Shown here: positions 27,695 through 36,777 of the stretch, one piece after another
How the letters are laid out: each line of letters begins with the position of its first letter
Position numbering within the stretch: position 1 is the first letter of the stretch
Source of the DNA: Deltaproteobacteria bacterium
GTDB lineage: Bacteria; Desulfobacterota; Binatia; UBA12015
Reading direction: 5' to 3'
Assembly: GCA_029262355.1 (NCBI GenBank)
Contig: JAJCZO010000191.1
Location: 1 to 64,000 of the forward strand
DNA: 64,000 bases
Notes under the pieces: generated by a model
The model's database searches: none
What the model was told of the DNA's origin: nothing
What the model saw: the letters and a program-made list of their open reading frames with translations, nothing else
Program-made: the position numbers and the translations under genes

Positions 27695-27964
27695 TCACCT
27701 GCCTGCGGGAACGCGCTTCATCATGGTGGAGCCAACAGCGCGATACCGAGGCCTCGTCGTCGAGCGCTCCCAGTTCCAGCTCGACACCGTTCTCGGCGTA
27801 CCCGTGCGCGCGTACATCTCGTTGCGCGCCTGGACCTGGCCCCTCTGAATCGAACGAGCCTGGATGTTGAAATTCCGGCCACCCACGTTCGGACCGGCGA
27901 CGCCAGCGGCAACCGAAGCCAACACGAATGCACCCGCAAGTACTGTGATTCCCATCTTCTTCAT
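27695..27964 (-). CDS. Small exported protein of unknown function
   Basis: 89 residues. MKKMGITVLAGAFVLASVAAGVAG is a clear signal peptide, and a GAGGAG ribosome-binding site precedes the ATG at 27964. The mature ~65 residues are basic and rich in R, N, Q and T (GGRNFNIQARSIQRGQVQARNEMYARTG) with no cysteines and no recognised domain. It is transcribed alone, divergently from the carboxylase operon. The signal peptide and ribosome-binding site support a real gene; the function is unknown. Confidence 0.6.
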   Translation of the reverse strand: MKKMGITVLAGAFVLASVAAGVAGPNVGGRNFNIQARSIQRGQVQARNEMYARTGTPRTVSSWNWERSTTRPRYRAVGSTMMKRVPAGR

Positions 27965-28049
27965 CAGTTCATCTCCTCGCTATCCGGGCTAATCCACAGG
28001 CCCGAGCCCTCCAGAATGCCTGGCCCTCAGGCTGTGGCAACAGACGTGC

Positions 28050-28095
28050 GGTAACCAATCTTGACTCGAATTACCACCCGGGGTAGCGACGCGCA
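28050..28095 (+). promoter_or_regulatory. Promoter/operator candidate for the carboxylase operon, possibly leaderless
   Basis: TTGACT at 28061-28066 is followed after 17 bp by TAGCGA (28084-28089), which would start transcription at or next to the ATG at 28095. No Shine-Dalgarno sequence precedes that ATG. Arms GGTAA (28050-28054) and TTACC (28071-28075) flank the -35 box and could be half-sites for the TetR protein encoded at the operon's end. Motif-level evidence only. Confidence 0.3.
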
Positions 28096-29744
28096 TGCGA
28101 CCCGCACTGCTCGCCGAACCGCTTCGGTCCACCCTCGATCCGCGAGGAACCGAGTTTCAAGAGAATCGCCAGGCCATGCTCGCGAAACTCGAGGAGATCG
28201 AGGGTCTCCTCGACGAGGCCGAGATCGGCGGCGGCCTGCACCACCACGAACGGCTCGCGAAGCGCGGAAAGCTCTCGGTGCGCGAGCGAATCGCGCTGGC
28301 TATCGACCCCGACAGCCCGTTTCTCGAGATCAGCTCGCTCGCGGCCTACAACTCCGACTACGCAATCGGCGGCGGTGCCGTCGTCGGCATCGGCGTGATC
28401 GCGGGGGTCGAGTGCGTAATCTTCGCGAACGACCCGACGGTGCTCGGCGGGGCACTCACGGACTACGCCGCGAAGAAGTGGATGCGAGCCCTCGAGATCG
28501 CCCGCGACAACCGAATCCCGTACGTCAGCTTCGTCGAATCCGCCGGTGCCGACCTCCGCATGGATCCCGACGGTCCGAAGCCCAAGCGCCGTCCCCCGAA
28601 AACCACCCACTTCGCCGAGACCGGGCGCTTCTTCTACGAGATGATTGAGCTCTCGAAGCTCGAGATCCCGACGATCTGCGTCGTCTTCGGCTCATCTACG
28701 GCCGGCGGCGCCTACCAGCCGGGGATGTCCGACTACAACGTCGTCATCAGAGAGCAGTCGAAGATCTTTCTGGCGGGCCCGCCGCTGGTGAAAATGGCGA
28801 CCGGAGAAGACTCCGACGACGAGAGCCTCGGCGGAGCCCAAATGCACGCCGACGTCTCGGGCTTGGCCGAGTATCTCGCCGAAGACGAGCCCGACGCGCT
28901 GCGCCTGTGCCGCGAGATCGTCTCCCACCTGAACTGGCGCAAGCCGGGGCCCACGCCGAGCCTCCGCGATGACCCACCTCTGCTCGACCCGGAGGAACTC
29001 CTGGGCATGATCAGCCCCGATCACAAACGCCCGGTGGAGATCCGCGACGTGATCGGTCGCATCGTCGACGGCTCGCGCTTCGAGGAGTTCAAACCGCGGT
29101 ACGGCCCCACGCTCGTGTGCGGATTCGCCTCGATCCACGGCTACCCAGTCGGACTCCTCGGCAACAACGGAGTCGTCTATCCCGAGTCCGCCGAGAAGGG
29201 CGGCCACTTCGTTCAGCTCTGCAACCAGATCGATTTGCCGATTCTCTTCCTACAGAACCTGACGGGCTTCATCGTCGGGAGAGACTTCGAAGCGGCCGGG
29301 ATGATCAAGAAGGGCTCCCAGCTCCTCAACGCCGTCACCAACTCGATGGTACCGCACCTCACGGTGATCGTCGGAGCCTCCTACGGCGCCGGCACGTACG
29401 CCATGTCAGGACGCGCTTTCAACAACCGGTTCACGTTCCTGTGGCCAAGCGCGAAGATCGCCGTGATGGGCGGCAAACAGATCGCCGGCGTGATGTCGAT
29501 CGTGCGCCGCGGCCAGGCGGCGCGAAGGGGCGAACCCTTCGACGAAGAGATGGACGCGCAGATCGTCGCCGCCGTCGAAGCCATTCAAGAGAAAGGTTCG
29601 ATCGCCCTCGAAGCAACGGGTGCGATCACCGACGACGGCATCCTCGACCCGCGCGACACACGAACCGCGTTGGGCATCTGCCTCTCCGTCGTTCGCAACA
29701 CGCCCATCGAGGGCGCCGACGGATACGGAGTGTTCCGCCTGTGA
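28095..29744 (+). CDS. Acyl-CoA carboxylase beta subunit (carboxyltransferase; AtuC/MccB-like)
   Basis: 549 residues, the usual length for methylcrotonyl- and geranyl-CoA carboxylase beta subunits. N- and C-terminal carboxyltransferase halves are visible. Family segments include HHERLAKRGKLSVRERIALAIDP, IVRRGQAARRG, FGSSTAGGAYQPGMSDYNV, LQNLTGFIVGRDFEAAGMIKKGSQLLNAV, GASYGAGTYAMSGRAFNNRF and IAVMGGKQIAGVM. It transfers carboxyl from biotin to an acyl-CoA. The next gene encodes the biotin carboxylase/carrier subunit and starts within this stop codon (GTGA). The AtuA-like neighbour suggests an acyclic-terpenoid or branched acyl-CoA substrate (inference); methylcrotonyl-CoA is the main alternative. 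Confidence 0.93.
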   Translation: MRPALLAEPLRSTLDPRGTEFQENRQAMLAKLEEIEGLLDEAEIGGGLHHHERLAKRGKLSVRERIALAIDPDSPFLEISSLAAYNSDYAIGGGAVVGIGVIAGVECVIFANDPTVLGGALTDYAAKKWMRALEIARDNRIPYVSFVESAGADLRMDPDGPKPKRRPPKTTHFAETGRFFYEMIELSKLEIPTICVVFGSSTAGGAYQPGMSDYNVVIREQSKIFLAGPPLVKMATGEDSDDESLGGAQMHADVSGLAEYLAEDEPDALRLCREIVSHLNWRKPGPTPSLRDDPPLLDPEELLGMISPDHKRPVEIRDVIGRIVDGSRFEEFKPRYGPTLVCGFASIHGYPVGLLGNNGVVYPESAEKGGHFVQLCNQIDLPILFLQNLTGFIVGRDFEAAGMIKKGSQLLNAVTNSMVPHLTVIVGASYGAGTYAMSGRAFNNRFTFLWPSAKIAVMGGKQIAGVMSIVRRGQAARRGEPFDEEMDAQIVAAVEAIQEKGSIALEATGAITDDGILDPRDTRTALGICLSVVRNTPIEGADGYGVFRL

Positions 29745-31675
29745 GTTTCACGACGCTTCTCATTGCCAACCGCGGAGAAATCGCCCGGCGGATCATTCGC
29801 AGCGCCCACGCCATGGGGATCCGCTGCGTTGCCGTCTACGTCGATGCCGACGCCGATGCCCCATTCGTGCAGGACGCCGACGAAGCGGTGCGACTCGAAA
29901 CTTCGTATCTCGACGGCGCGGCCGTACTGGCCGCGGCGACCGCGACCGGTGCCGGCGCGATCCACCCGGGCTACGGCTTCCTTTCGGAGAACGCCGCGTT
30001 CGCTACGAACGTCGGCGCAGCCGGAATCGCCTGGGTGGGCCCATCCCCCGAGGCCATCGAGCAGATGGGTGACAAGATCGCCGCCAAGGCGCTCGCCGTG
30101 AAGTGCGAGGTGCCGACACTGCCGGGATCCGAGGACGCGGGGGACGCGGACCGAGTCGGGTACCCGCTTCTCGTGAAGGCGGCGGCCGGCGGCGGGGGCA
30201 AGGGAATGCGGATCGTCGCAGCACCCGACGCGCTCGACGAGTCCATCGCTGCCGCGAAGCGAGAAGCACTCGGCGGCTTCGGCGACGACCGCGTGTTTCT
30301 CGAGCGCTACGTCGCACGCGCGCGCCACATCGAGATCCAGATCCTCGGCGATGCGCACGGAAACGTCGTCCACCTGGGCGAGCGTGAGTGCTCCATCCAA
30401 CGCCGTCACCAGAAGATTCTCGAAGAATCGCCGTCACCGCGCATCGACGCAGGACTTCGCGCAGCAATGGGCGACGCGGCCCTTCGACTCGCACGCGCGC
30501 TCGGCTACCAGTCCGCCGGGACGGTGGAGTTCCTACTCGATGACGACGCGGGCGAGTTCTTCTTCCTCGAGGTGAACACCCGTCTGCAGGTCGAGCACCC
30601 GGTGACCGAGATGGTGACGGGGATCGACCTGGTGCGCGAACAGCTTCGGATCGCCGGAGGCGCGCCACTGGGGTACGCCCAAAGCGATGTGACCTTCCAC
30701 GGTGCGGCCATCGAGGCCCGACTCTACGCCGAGGATCCGGCCAGCGAGTTCCTTCCGGCCACGGGTACCCTCGCCGCCTTTGCCCCCGCCGAGCACCCGG
30801 CAGTCCGCTGGGATTCCGGTGTTGCAGCGGGCTCCGTCATCGGCACCGACTTCGATCCGATGCTCGCAAAGGTGATCGCGCACGCGCCGACCCGAACCGA
30901 GGCAGCCGGTCGGCTCGCGCTCGCGCTCGCGCGGGCACACATCGGCGGCGTCGTCACGAACCGCGACTTTCTCGTCGCAACGCTTCGAACACCCGAGTTC
31001 CTGGACGGCGACACCACCACCGACTTCATCGATCGGGTCGCCCCCCCGCGCGCGCTCAGTCCGACCGAAGAACAACGAGAGCGCGCAGCGCGAATCGCAG
31101 CACTATGGGTACAGGGAGAGAACCGCGCCCAAGCCCAGGTGCTCGAGAAGGCGCCGTCGGGATGGCGCAACGCCCGACTGCCTCCACAGAAGCTCGGGCT
31201 CGACCACGGCGAGACCGCGATCACCGTCGTGTACCGCTCCCAGCGCGACGGGAGCTTCCGCATGGGCGAAGGCGCAGCTGCCCGGATCCACGCGTGGCGA
31301 CACGACGGGATCGACGTCGAGATCGCAGGGCATCGCTCGAACGCGCGTGTCACCCGCAGCGGCGGCGACCTGATCGTGCAAACCCCGAACGGCGACCTCA
31401 CCTTCCGCCAGCGGCCTCGCTTCAAGGTGCTGGGTGCCGACCAGGCGGAGGGCGGCTTCGTCGCGAAGATGCCGGGGAAGGTCATCGAGCTCCGCGTGAA
31501 GGTCGGAGACCGGGTCGCGGCCGGAGACACACTCCTCGTTCTCGAAGCAATGAAGATGGAGCACCCGATGCGCGCGAGCGTCGGCGGTGTCGTCGTCGAA
31601 GTCCGGGTCGCGGAAGGCGAGCAAGTCGAAGCGGGCGCACTGTTGCTCGTCGTCGAACCGGCGCAGGCAGAATAG
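29741..31675 (+). CDS. Acyl-CoA carboxylase alpha subunit (biotin carboxylase + BCCP; AtuF/MccA-like)
   Basis: 644 residues from a GTG at 29741 that overlaps the beta-subunit stop by 4 nt; the long upstream reading frame is a shadow. Biotin carboxylase starts at TTLLIANRGEIARRIIRSAHAMG. It contains the glycine-rich ATP-grasp loop KAAAGGGGKGMR, then HIEIQILGDAHGNVVHLGERECSIQRRHQKI and FFLEVNTRLQVEHPVTEMVTG. The C terminus has a biotinyl domain with LEAMKMEHPMRA; K605 is the biotinylated lysine. It forms the ATP-dependent carboxylation half of the acyl-CoA carboxylase with the preceding gene. Length and domain order fit MccA/AtuF rather than acetyl-CoA carboxylase. Confidence 0.95.
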   Translation: MSFTTLLIANRGEIARRIIRSAHAMGIRCVAVYVDADADAPFVQDADEAVRLETSYLDGAAVLAAATATGAGAIHPGYGFLSENAAFATNVGAAGIAWVGPSPEAIEQMGDKIAAKALAVKCEVPTLPGSEDAGDADRVGYPLLVKAAAGGGGKGMRIVAAPDALDESIAAAKREALGGFGDDRVFLERYVARARHIEIQILGDAHGNVVHLGERECSIQRRHQKILEESPSPRIDAGLRAAMGDAALRLARALGYQSAGTVEFLLDDDAGEFFFLEVNTRLQVEHPVTEMVTGIDLVREQLRIAGGAPLGYAQSDVTFHGAAIEARLYAEDPASEFLPATGTLAAFAPAEHPAVRWDSGVAAGSVIGTDFDPMLAKVIAHAPTRTEAAGRLALALARAHIGGVVTNRDFLVATLRTPEFLDGDTTTDFIDRVAPPRALSPTEEQRERAARIAALWVQGENRAQAQVLEKAPSGWRNARLPPQKLGLDHGETAITVVYRSQRDGSFRMGEGAAARIHAWRHDGIDVEIAGHRSNARVTRSGGDLIVQTPNGDLTFRQRPRFKVLGADQAEGGFVAKMPGKVIELRVKVGDRVAAGDTLLVLEAMKMEHPMRASVGGVVVEVRVAEGEQVEAGALLLVVEPAQAE

Positions 31676-31684
31676 GAGCACCTC

Positions 31685-33442
31685 ATGGCCGACCCCATCC
31701 GCATCGCGAACTGCTCCGGGTTCTTCGGTGATCGCCTCTCCGGCGCTCGAGAAATGGTTGAAGGAGGGCCAATCGACGTCCTCACCGGAGATTGGCTCGC
31801 CGAGCTGACGATGCTGATCCTGGCGCGCACGCGCCTGAAGCGCCCCGGCGGCGGATACGCGCGTACGTTCGTCACGCAGATGGAGCAGGTGATGGGCACG
31901 TGCCTCGACAGAGGCATCAAGGTCGTGAGCAACGCCGGCGGTCTCGACCCCGATGGCTGTGCCGACGCGGTGGCCGAGGTCGCCACCACGCTCGGGCTCC
32001 ACCCGAAGATCGCCTACGTGCGAGGCGACGACCTTCTACCCCGGATGGACGAGCTCGTCGCCGGACGGAACCTTCAGCACTTCACGAACGACGAGTTGAT
32101 CACCGACACATCTGCCTTCCTCACCGCGAACGCATACTTCGGCTGCTGGGGAGTCGTCGAGGCTCTGAACCAAGGGGCCGACATCGTCATCACCGGCCGC
32201 GCGACGGATGCCGCGATCGTATGCGCACCCGCCGCCTGGCATCACGGGTGGAGCCGTACCGATTGGGACGCGCTCGCGGGCGGCGTCGCGGCCGGGCACG
32301 TAATCGAGTGCAGCTCGCAGGCCACGGGCGGGAACTACTCCTTCTTCAAAGAGGTTCCGGGGATGACCCGGGTCGGGTTCCCGTGGGCCGAAGTCGCCGC
32401 CGACGGCTCGTCGGTCATCGGCAAGCACGACGGAACGGGTGGGGAGGTCTCAATCGGAACGATCACGTCGCAACTCCTCTACGAAATCTCGGGCCCCCAG
32501 TACTTCGGGCCCGACGTGACGACGCGATTCGATACGATCCAGCTCGAGCAAGAGGGCCCCGACCGTGTACGCATGTACGGAATTCGGGGAGAGCCGCCTC
32601 CCTCCACTTTGAAGGTGTGCATCAACCGCCACGGTGGCTTCCGCAACGAGATGAACGTGTGCCTGACAGGGCTCGACATCGAAGAGAAGGCCGCGTTGGT
32701 CCAGGAGAGTTTCTGGGAGGCGTGCCCGATCTCACAAGACGACTTCGCGTACGTGTCGACCCGCCTCGTGCGCACCGATCGCCCCGACCCGGAATCGAAC
32801 GAGCAAGCCGTTTCGATCCTACGCATCAGCGTGAAGGACCCCGACGAAAAGAAGGTCGGACGGGCTTTCTCGAACGCCGTGATCGAGCTCGCGCTCGCGA
32901 GCATCCCCGGGTTCTTCGGTGTCGGCGGAGGCCCCGGGCCGGGTCGGCCGTTCGGCGTCATGGAGGCAGCGCGCGTGCCTGCCGCGCTCGTGCCCCAAGA
33001 AGTCGTGCTCCTCGGTGGCGATCCGACGGAGGTCTCCTCGGTAATCCCCGACTGGGATGTCTCGGTCGAGCCGGCCCCCGGCCCGAAGGCAAAAGTGCCC
33101 GGCGGCCCTACCCGCCGTGCGGCACTCGGAACGATCTACGGGGCGCGCTCCGGCGACAAGGGTGGCAACGCGAACCTGGGCATCTTCGCGCGAAGCGACG
33201 AGGCGTTCGTGTGGCTGGACCGCTTCCTCACCACTGAGAAGCTGCAAGAACTTCTGCCCGAAGCGGCCGAGTTGCGGGTCGACCGTCACCCGCTGCCCGC
33301 GATCCGCTCGATCAATTTCGTGCTGCATGGACTCCTCCAAGAGGGCGTCGCCGCCTCCACGCGTCAGGACCCGCAGGCGAAGAGCCTCGGCGAGTGGCTT
33401 CGTGCTCGCCTGGTCGATCTACCGGAAGCGTTGCTGTCTTGA
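31685..33442 (+). CDS. AtuA-like protein (DUF1446), acyclic terpene utilisation family
   Basis: 585 residues starting 9 bp after the carboxylase alpha subunit (ATAGGAG ribosome-binding site). The N-terminal DUF1446/AtuA domain is clear: RIANCSGFFGDRLSGAREMVEGGPIDVLTGDWLAELTM, then IKVVSNAGGLDPDGCADAV, and DIVITGRATDAAIV. A C-terminal AtuA ferredoxin-fold domain follows (YGARSGDKGGNANLGIFAR...). AtuA is essential for citronellol/geraniol catabolism in Pseudomonas, but its reaction is not established. Here it is locked into an operon with the two carboxylase subunits and a TetR regulator. Close homologues also occur in bacteria not known to use terpenes, so the substrate is open. Confidence 0.92.
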   Translation: MADPIRIANCSGFFGDRLSGAREMVEGGPIDVLTGDWLAELTMLILARTRLKRPGGGYARTFVTQMEQVMGTCLDRGIKVVSNAGGLDPDGCADAVAEVATTLGLHPKIAYVRGDDLLPRMDELVAGRNLQHFTNDELITDTSAFLTANAYFGCWGVVEALNQGADIVITGRATDAAIVCAPAAWHHGWSRTDWDALAGGVAAGHVIECSSQATGGNYSFFKEVPGMTRVGFPWAEVAADGSSVIGKHDGTGGEVSIGTITSQLLYEISGPQYFGPDVTTRFDTIQLEQEGPDRVRMYGIRGEPPPSTLKVCINRHGGFRNEMNVCLTGLDIEEKAALVQESFWEACPISQDDFAYVSTRLVRTDRPDPESNEQAVSILRISVKDPDEKKVGRAFSNAVIELALASIPGFFGVGGGPGPGRPFGVMEAARVPAALVPQEVVLLGGDPTEVSSVIPDWDVSVEPAPGPKAKVPGGPTRRAALGTIYGARSGDKGGNANLGIFARSDEAFVWLDRFLTTEKLQELLPEAAELRVDRHPLPAIRSINFVLHGLLQEGVAASTRQDPQAKSLGEWLRARLVDLPEALLS

Positions 33443-34116
33443 CCGACGCACTCGCCCCGCACGCCACCGTCGCCCGCATCCCACGCGTGCGCGGACCAGA
33501 CCCGCGGCTCTCGGCGAAGGCCGAGCGTGCGCTGAGCGACCGGCAACTCGCCCTACTCGACGAGTTGGAGCGCCAACTGAATTCCGGCGGGGTCGCCGAC
33601 CTCACGATGGCGCAGATCGCAGCGCGGGTGAACTGCTCGCTGCGTACTCTGTACGGAATCGCGCCGAGCAAGGACGAGCTTCTGCTGACCGTGATGGACC
33701 GGCGCCTCCGACGCATTGGGCGTGCGGCCACCCGAACGCTCGACGACTCGATGTCTCCGCTCGATACCCTCCGGGCCTACCTTCAGGCCGCGAACGAGGC
33801 GGTTCAGCCCGAGGCGGTCGCGCTCTCCGCCGACTTCGCGAAGGTCGCCGGCGCCGACGAACTGCTGTCTGCCCACGAGAATTATCTGGTCGCGGTCACG
33901 CAGAGCCTTCTGGACCGGGCGGTCGCCGAACGGCAGATCGAGCCCCTGGATACCGCCGCCGTGGCGCACGTGTTGGGACGGCTCGGACGAGAGTTCGCGC
34001 AGATGGAGGTGGCCGAGGCGACCGGGGGCTCGCCGAAGAAGACGGCGGATGCCATCACGGACATCGTGCTGGCCGGCTTGCGGGCAAAGGCCCGCGTTGA
34101 GCCACCCGCTCAGTAG
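33439..34116 (+). CDS. TetR-family transcriptional regulator
   Basis: 225 residues from a TTG at 33439 that overlaps the AtuA stop (TTGA); an earlier ATG at 33394 would overlap by 49 bp. The N-terminal helix-turn-helix reads LTMAQIAARVNCSLRTLYGIAPSKDELLLTVMDRRL, the standard TetR recognition region. The helical ligand domain follows. Being last in the carboxylase/AtuA operon, it most likely autoregulates it, in the position of AtuR in the atu cluster. Its 3' end overlaps the convergent SDR gene by 7 bp. Confidence 0.88.
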   Translation: MTDALAPHATVARIPRVRGPDPRLSAKAERALSDRQLALLDELERQLNSGGVADLTMAQIAARVNCSLRTLYGIAPSKDELLLTVMDRRLRRIGRAATRTLDDSMSPLDTLRAYLQAANEAVQPEAVALSADFAKVAGADELLSAHENYLVAVTQSLLDRAVAERQIEPLDTAAVAHVLGRLGREFAQMEVAEATGGSPKKTADAITDIVLAGLRAKARVEPPAQ

Positions 34117-34925
34117 ACGGCCTTCACCCAGCCACCGTCGACGTTGATCGCCGCACCGCTGATCCAACTCGCGCGCTCCGAAGCCAGGAACGCGACCATA
34201 CCCGCGAGATCCTCCGGCGTACCGACGCGCCCCACGGGAAGAGGTCGACGTGGAATGTAGTATCGGTTCACGACTTCGTCGGCGGAGAGACTCGTCACGT
34301 CCTCACCCTGCTCTTCGAGCCGTCGCGCGGCGCTGCGCTCGACCGCCGGGGTACGCGTGAGGCCCGGCACCACGCAATTCACCATCACCCCGTCCTTCGC
34401 GTAGGCGTTCGCAAGCGTCTTCGAAAGCGCCATCAGGCCGGCCTTCACACAATTGTAGTGCACCACGACCGTGTCCGGCTGCCGCGCTGAGGTCGACGCG
34501 ATGTTGATCACGCGCCCCCACCCCTGCTCCGCCATCCGCGGAATCAGTCGACGCGAGAACCGAACCGCCGACATGAGGTTCAGATCGAAGGCGGCCTGCC
34601 AATCCTCATCGGTGAGGTTCTCGAAGCCCCCGGGGCCGGGCGCACCACCGACGTTGTTCACCAGCACGTCGAGGCGCTCGAACTTCGCGAGCGCCTCGTC
34701 ACACACCTCGTCCACTCCGGCCGCCTGGGCCAGATCGGCCACCGTAACGAGGGCGCGACGACCGCATGCCTCGATTGCGCGCGCGGTCGCATCGAGCTCC
34801 TCGCGACCCCGGGCACAGATCGCGACGTCCGCGCCCTCCCGCGCGAGCTCCACCGCGATTCCACGGCCAATGCCGTATCCACCGCCCGTGACGAGCGCGA
34901 TCTTTCCTTGCAGGGCGAGGTCCAT
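34110..34925 (-). CDS. Short-chain dehydrogenase/reductase (SDR)
   Basis: 271 residues. Classical SDR features: cofactor motif TGGGYGIGRG near residue 14-23, DVLVNNVGGAPG, catalytic Ser in INIASTSAR, and Y-N-C-V-K (catalytic Tyr and Lys), with a C-terminal SWISGAAINVDGGWVKAVY. ICARGREE after beta-2 favours NADP(H) (inference). It converges on the TetR gene and may belong with the carboxylase/AtuA module, as AtuB and AtuG do in Pseudomonas, but it is on the opposite strand. The substrate is probably a hydroxy- or keto-acyl compound; this is not shown by the sequence. Confidence 0.93.
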   Translation of the reverse strand: MDLALQGKIALVTGGGYGIGRGIAVELAREGADVAICARGREELDATARAIEACGRRALVTVADLAQAAGVDEVCDEALAKFERLDVLVNNVGGAPGPGGFENLTDEDWQAAFDLNLMSAVRFSRRLIPRMAEQGWGRVINIASTSARQPDTVVVHYNCVKAGLMALSKTLANAYAKDGVMVNCVVPGLTRTPAVERSAARRLEEQGEDVTSLSADEVVNRYYIPRRPLPVGRVGTPEDLAGMVAFLASERASWISGAAINVDGGWVKAVY

Positions 34926-35001
34926 GATTCAGGTCTGAGGAGAGCAGAACTATTGCTGGCGAACCGTCCGCGATTCTCGGCCGGCAGTCAATCCGGCGCG
35001 C

Positions 35002-35742
35002 CTACACGAAACGGAAGCGGGTCCCGGCGATCGTCACACGGTCATCTGCGACGGGGAGTCCGCGCTCGCGCGCGACCGACAGGGCCCGGTCGCGCCCCGG
35101 AGCGTTCAGTTCGATACCGTGGAAACCATCGCGACTCGACGTGGGCACGAAGCGCACCGCGCCTTCGTCGAGGGGCCAGTCTACACCGTCGCCACTCGGC
35201 ACGGCCTCCCTTCCGAAGAGCTCGACCCAGCGACGGGCGAGATCGGCAGGCGAATCGGCCTGCACTTCCGCCGTGCGGATGCCGGTCACCACATCGGTAA
35301 CGACGGCACTGCGCCAGTCCGGCCCCGCCCAACGCCATTCGTCGGGCTCTCTGGAATCGTCGAGCGAGACGATAGCCCCGCCGACGTCACGCGGGTGCAG
35401 ATGGATCGTTGCGATGTCGTCCAACGCGAGCTCCCACACGACGCGCGCGCCACCCGCTTGCGCCCGGGAACGAGCCGCCCCGAGATCGTCTGTCTGCAGG
35501 ATGACCATGTAGCCGCCGTCGCCGCCGTTGCGCTCCAGCAACCGGCCCGCCGAGGTGCCCTCCTGCGCAGGCGAGACGACCTCGAGAAACTGATTCCCGA
35601 TGGGCATGAGCGCGTTCACGAGACCGAACGTCGCTACCCCCGGATCACGGAAGCAGACTGAAACACCAAGCACCGCGCAGAGGTCCTCCACGACCGGTTC
35701 GAGATCACGCGCGACGAGAGCCAACTGACGAAGCCTCAGCAT
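35002..35742 (-). CDS. VOC-fold (glyoxalase/dioxygenase superfamily) protein
   Basis: 246 residues. An N-terminal glyoxalase-type motif (LRQLALVARDLEPVVEDLCAVLGVSVCFRDP, then GNQFLEVVSPAQEGTSAGRLLERNGGDGGYMVILQTDD) and a second half (VTGIRTAEVQADSPADLARRWVELFG) give two VOC halves. The usual metal ligands (His near the start, Glu in FLEVV) are only partly preserved: the first His is replaced by Leu or Ala in the expected strand. Function unknown; such proteins isomerise, cleave or bind small molecules. It lies 76 bp upstream of the SDR on the same strand. Confidence 0.8.
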   Translation of the reverse strand: MLRLRQLALVARDLEPVVEDLCAVLGVSVCFRDPGVATFGLVNALMPIGNQFLEVVSPAQEGTSAGRLLERNGGDGGYMVILQTDDLGAARSRAQAGGARVVWELALDDIATIHLHPRDVGGAIVSLDDSREPDEWRWAGPDWRSAVVTDVVTGIRTAEVQADSPADLARRWVELFGREAVPSGDGVDWPLDEGAVRFVPTSSRDGFHGIELNAPGRDRALSVARERGLPVADDRVTIAGTRFRFV

Positions 35743-35904
35743 GGCGACACTATTCTCCGGCGCCGCGCGGCGTGCAACGCTCCCCCACCACAGCGCTTCC
35801 GCCCCGGTAGGGCGAGGCCGCTCTCTCGAGGCGAAGCCACGCAGCTCTCCCTCACCTCCGGAGATGGAGCTGGCGCGCGATGCGCGCGACTCCCAGACGG
35901 TGCG

Positions 35905-36297
35905 CTAGATCCAGCTCTCGTCGTACTGCGGTGCGTATCCGCCGATCACATCCCACGAGGCCTTCGAGGCGACGAAGATGTGCACACCGGTGGGCACGCC
36001 GGGATCGCCATCGAGCGCACCGGCCGGCACGGCCGCCAGATCCGCCTCGACCCCAGGCACCGGCGAGCCACAGGTCATGCAAAAGCGAGAACTTCTACCG
36101 CTCTCGCGTTCGAACTCGCGGATCTGCTTCTGACCACTGAGCCATCGAAGCTGCCGCCGCGGGAGCAGCAAGAACGCGCTCGCGGCCGAGCCCGAAAGCT
36201 TGCGGCAGTAGCTGCAATGACATTGAGAGATATCGAGGAACGGCGGCGTCACCTCGAACCGAACCTCACCACAGAAACAGCTTCCCGAGACGGTCAT
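35905..36297 (-). CDS. GFA-family zinc protein
   Basis: 130 residues with the three cysteine clusters of the GFA family (PF04828): C-F-C-G near residue 7-10, C-H-C-S-Y-C-R-K, and C-M-T-C-G-S-P. The last part reads IFVASKASWDVIGG, also typical. The family includes glutathione-dependent formaldehyde-activating enzyme and many zinc-binding proteins of unknown role; no glutathione or formaldehyde gene is nearby. It is in a same-strand run with SRPBCC (upstream, 66 bp) and VOC (downstream, 162 bp) genes. Confidence 0.88.
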   Translation of the reverse strand: MTVSGSCFCGEVRFEVTPPFLDISQCHCSYCRKLSGSAASAFLLLPRRQLRWLSGQKQIREFERESGRSSRFCMTCGSPVPGVEADLAAVPAGALDGDPGVPTGVHIFVASKASWDVIGGYAPQYDESWI

Positions 36298-36363
36298 GCA
36301 CCCAGGTCTATCAGGATCTTCCCGTGCGACGGAGCCCGGTTGTTTCCCCGCGGGAAGACGAGG

Positions 36364-36777
36364 TCAGGCGAGGGCCTTTCGCAGCGCCGCGATGCCACCC
36401 TGGTACACCCCAGTGAAGAGCTTTGCGCAGTCTTCCTCGGGCACACCCTTCGCATCGAAGCTGCCCTGCCACGTGATTCTGGCGCGATCGGGGCCCGCAT
36501 CGTGGATCGTCATCGATGCCAGGTAGTTCTCGACCGGCACGGGACCGGCCACGATCGAATAGGAGAACGTCCGGCCGATATCGTCGGTGTGCTCGAGACG
36601 CTCCTGAATCTCGATGCCGCCCATCTTGAGCGTGCGCACGGAGCCGACCCCCGCGCCCTCGACCTCGCAGCTGTCGATGCCCTCATTCCACTTCTTGACG
36701 CCGCCGAACTCGCGAACGAGCTCCCAGACCTTCTCCGGCGTGGCCTCGACCTCTTCTTCGACCCGTACTTCTGCCAT
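36364..36777 (-). CDS. SRPBCC (polyketide cyclase-like) protein
   Basis: 137 residues from the ATG at 36777, chosen because GGAGGGAGGAG lies just upstream. It has the SRPBCC helix-grip pattern: MAEVRVEEEVEATPEKVWELVREFGGVKKWNEGI at the N terminus, a central GSVRTLKMGG, and KGVPEEDCAKLFTGVYQGGIAALRKALA forming the long C-terminal helix. These proteins bind hydrophobic ligands or act as cyclases/hydratases; the ligand is unknown. A 314-bp gap separates it from the next gene on the other strand. Confidence 0.85.
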   Translation of the reverse strand: MAEVRVEEEVEATPEKVWELVREFGGVKKWNEGIDSCEVEGAGVGSVRTLKMGGIEIQERLEHTDDIGRTFSYSIVAGPVPVENYLASMTIHDAGPDRARITWQGSFDAKGVPEEDCAKLFTGVYQGGIAALRKALA

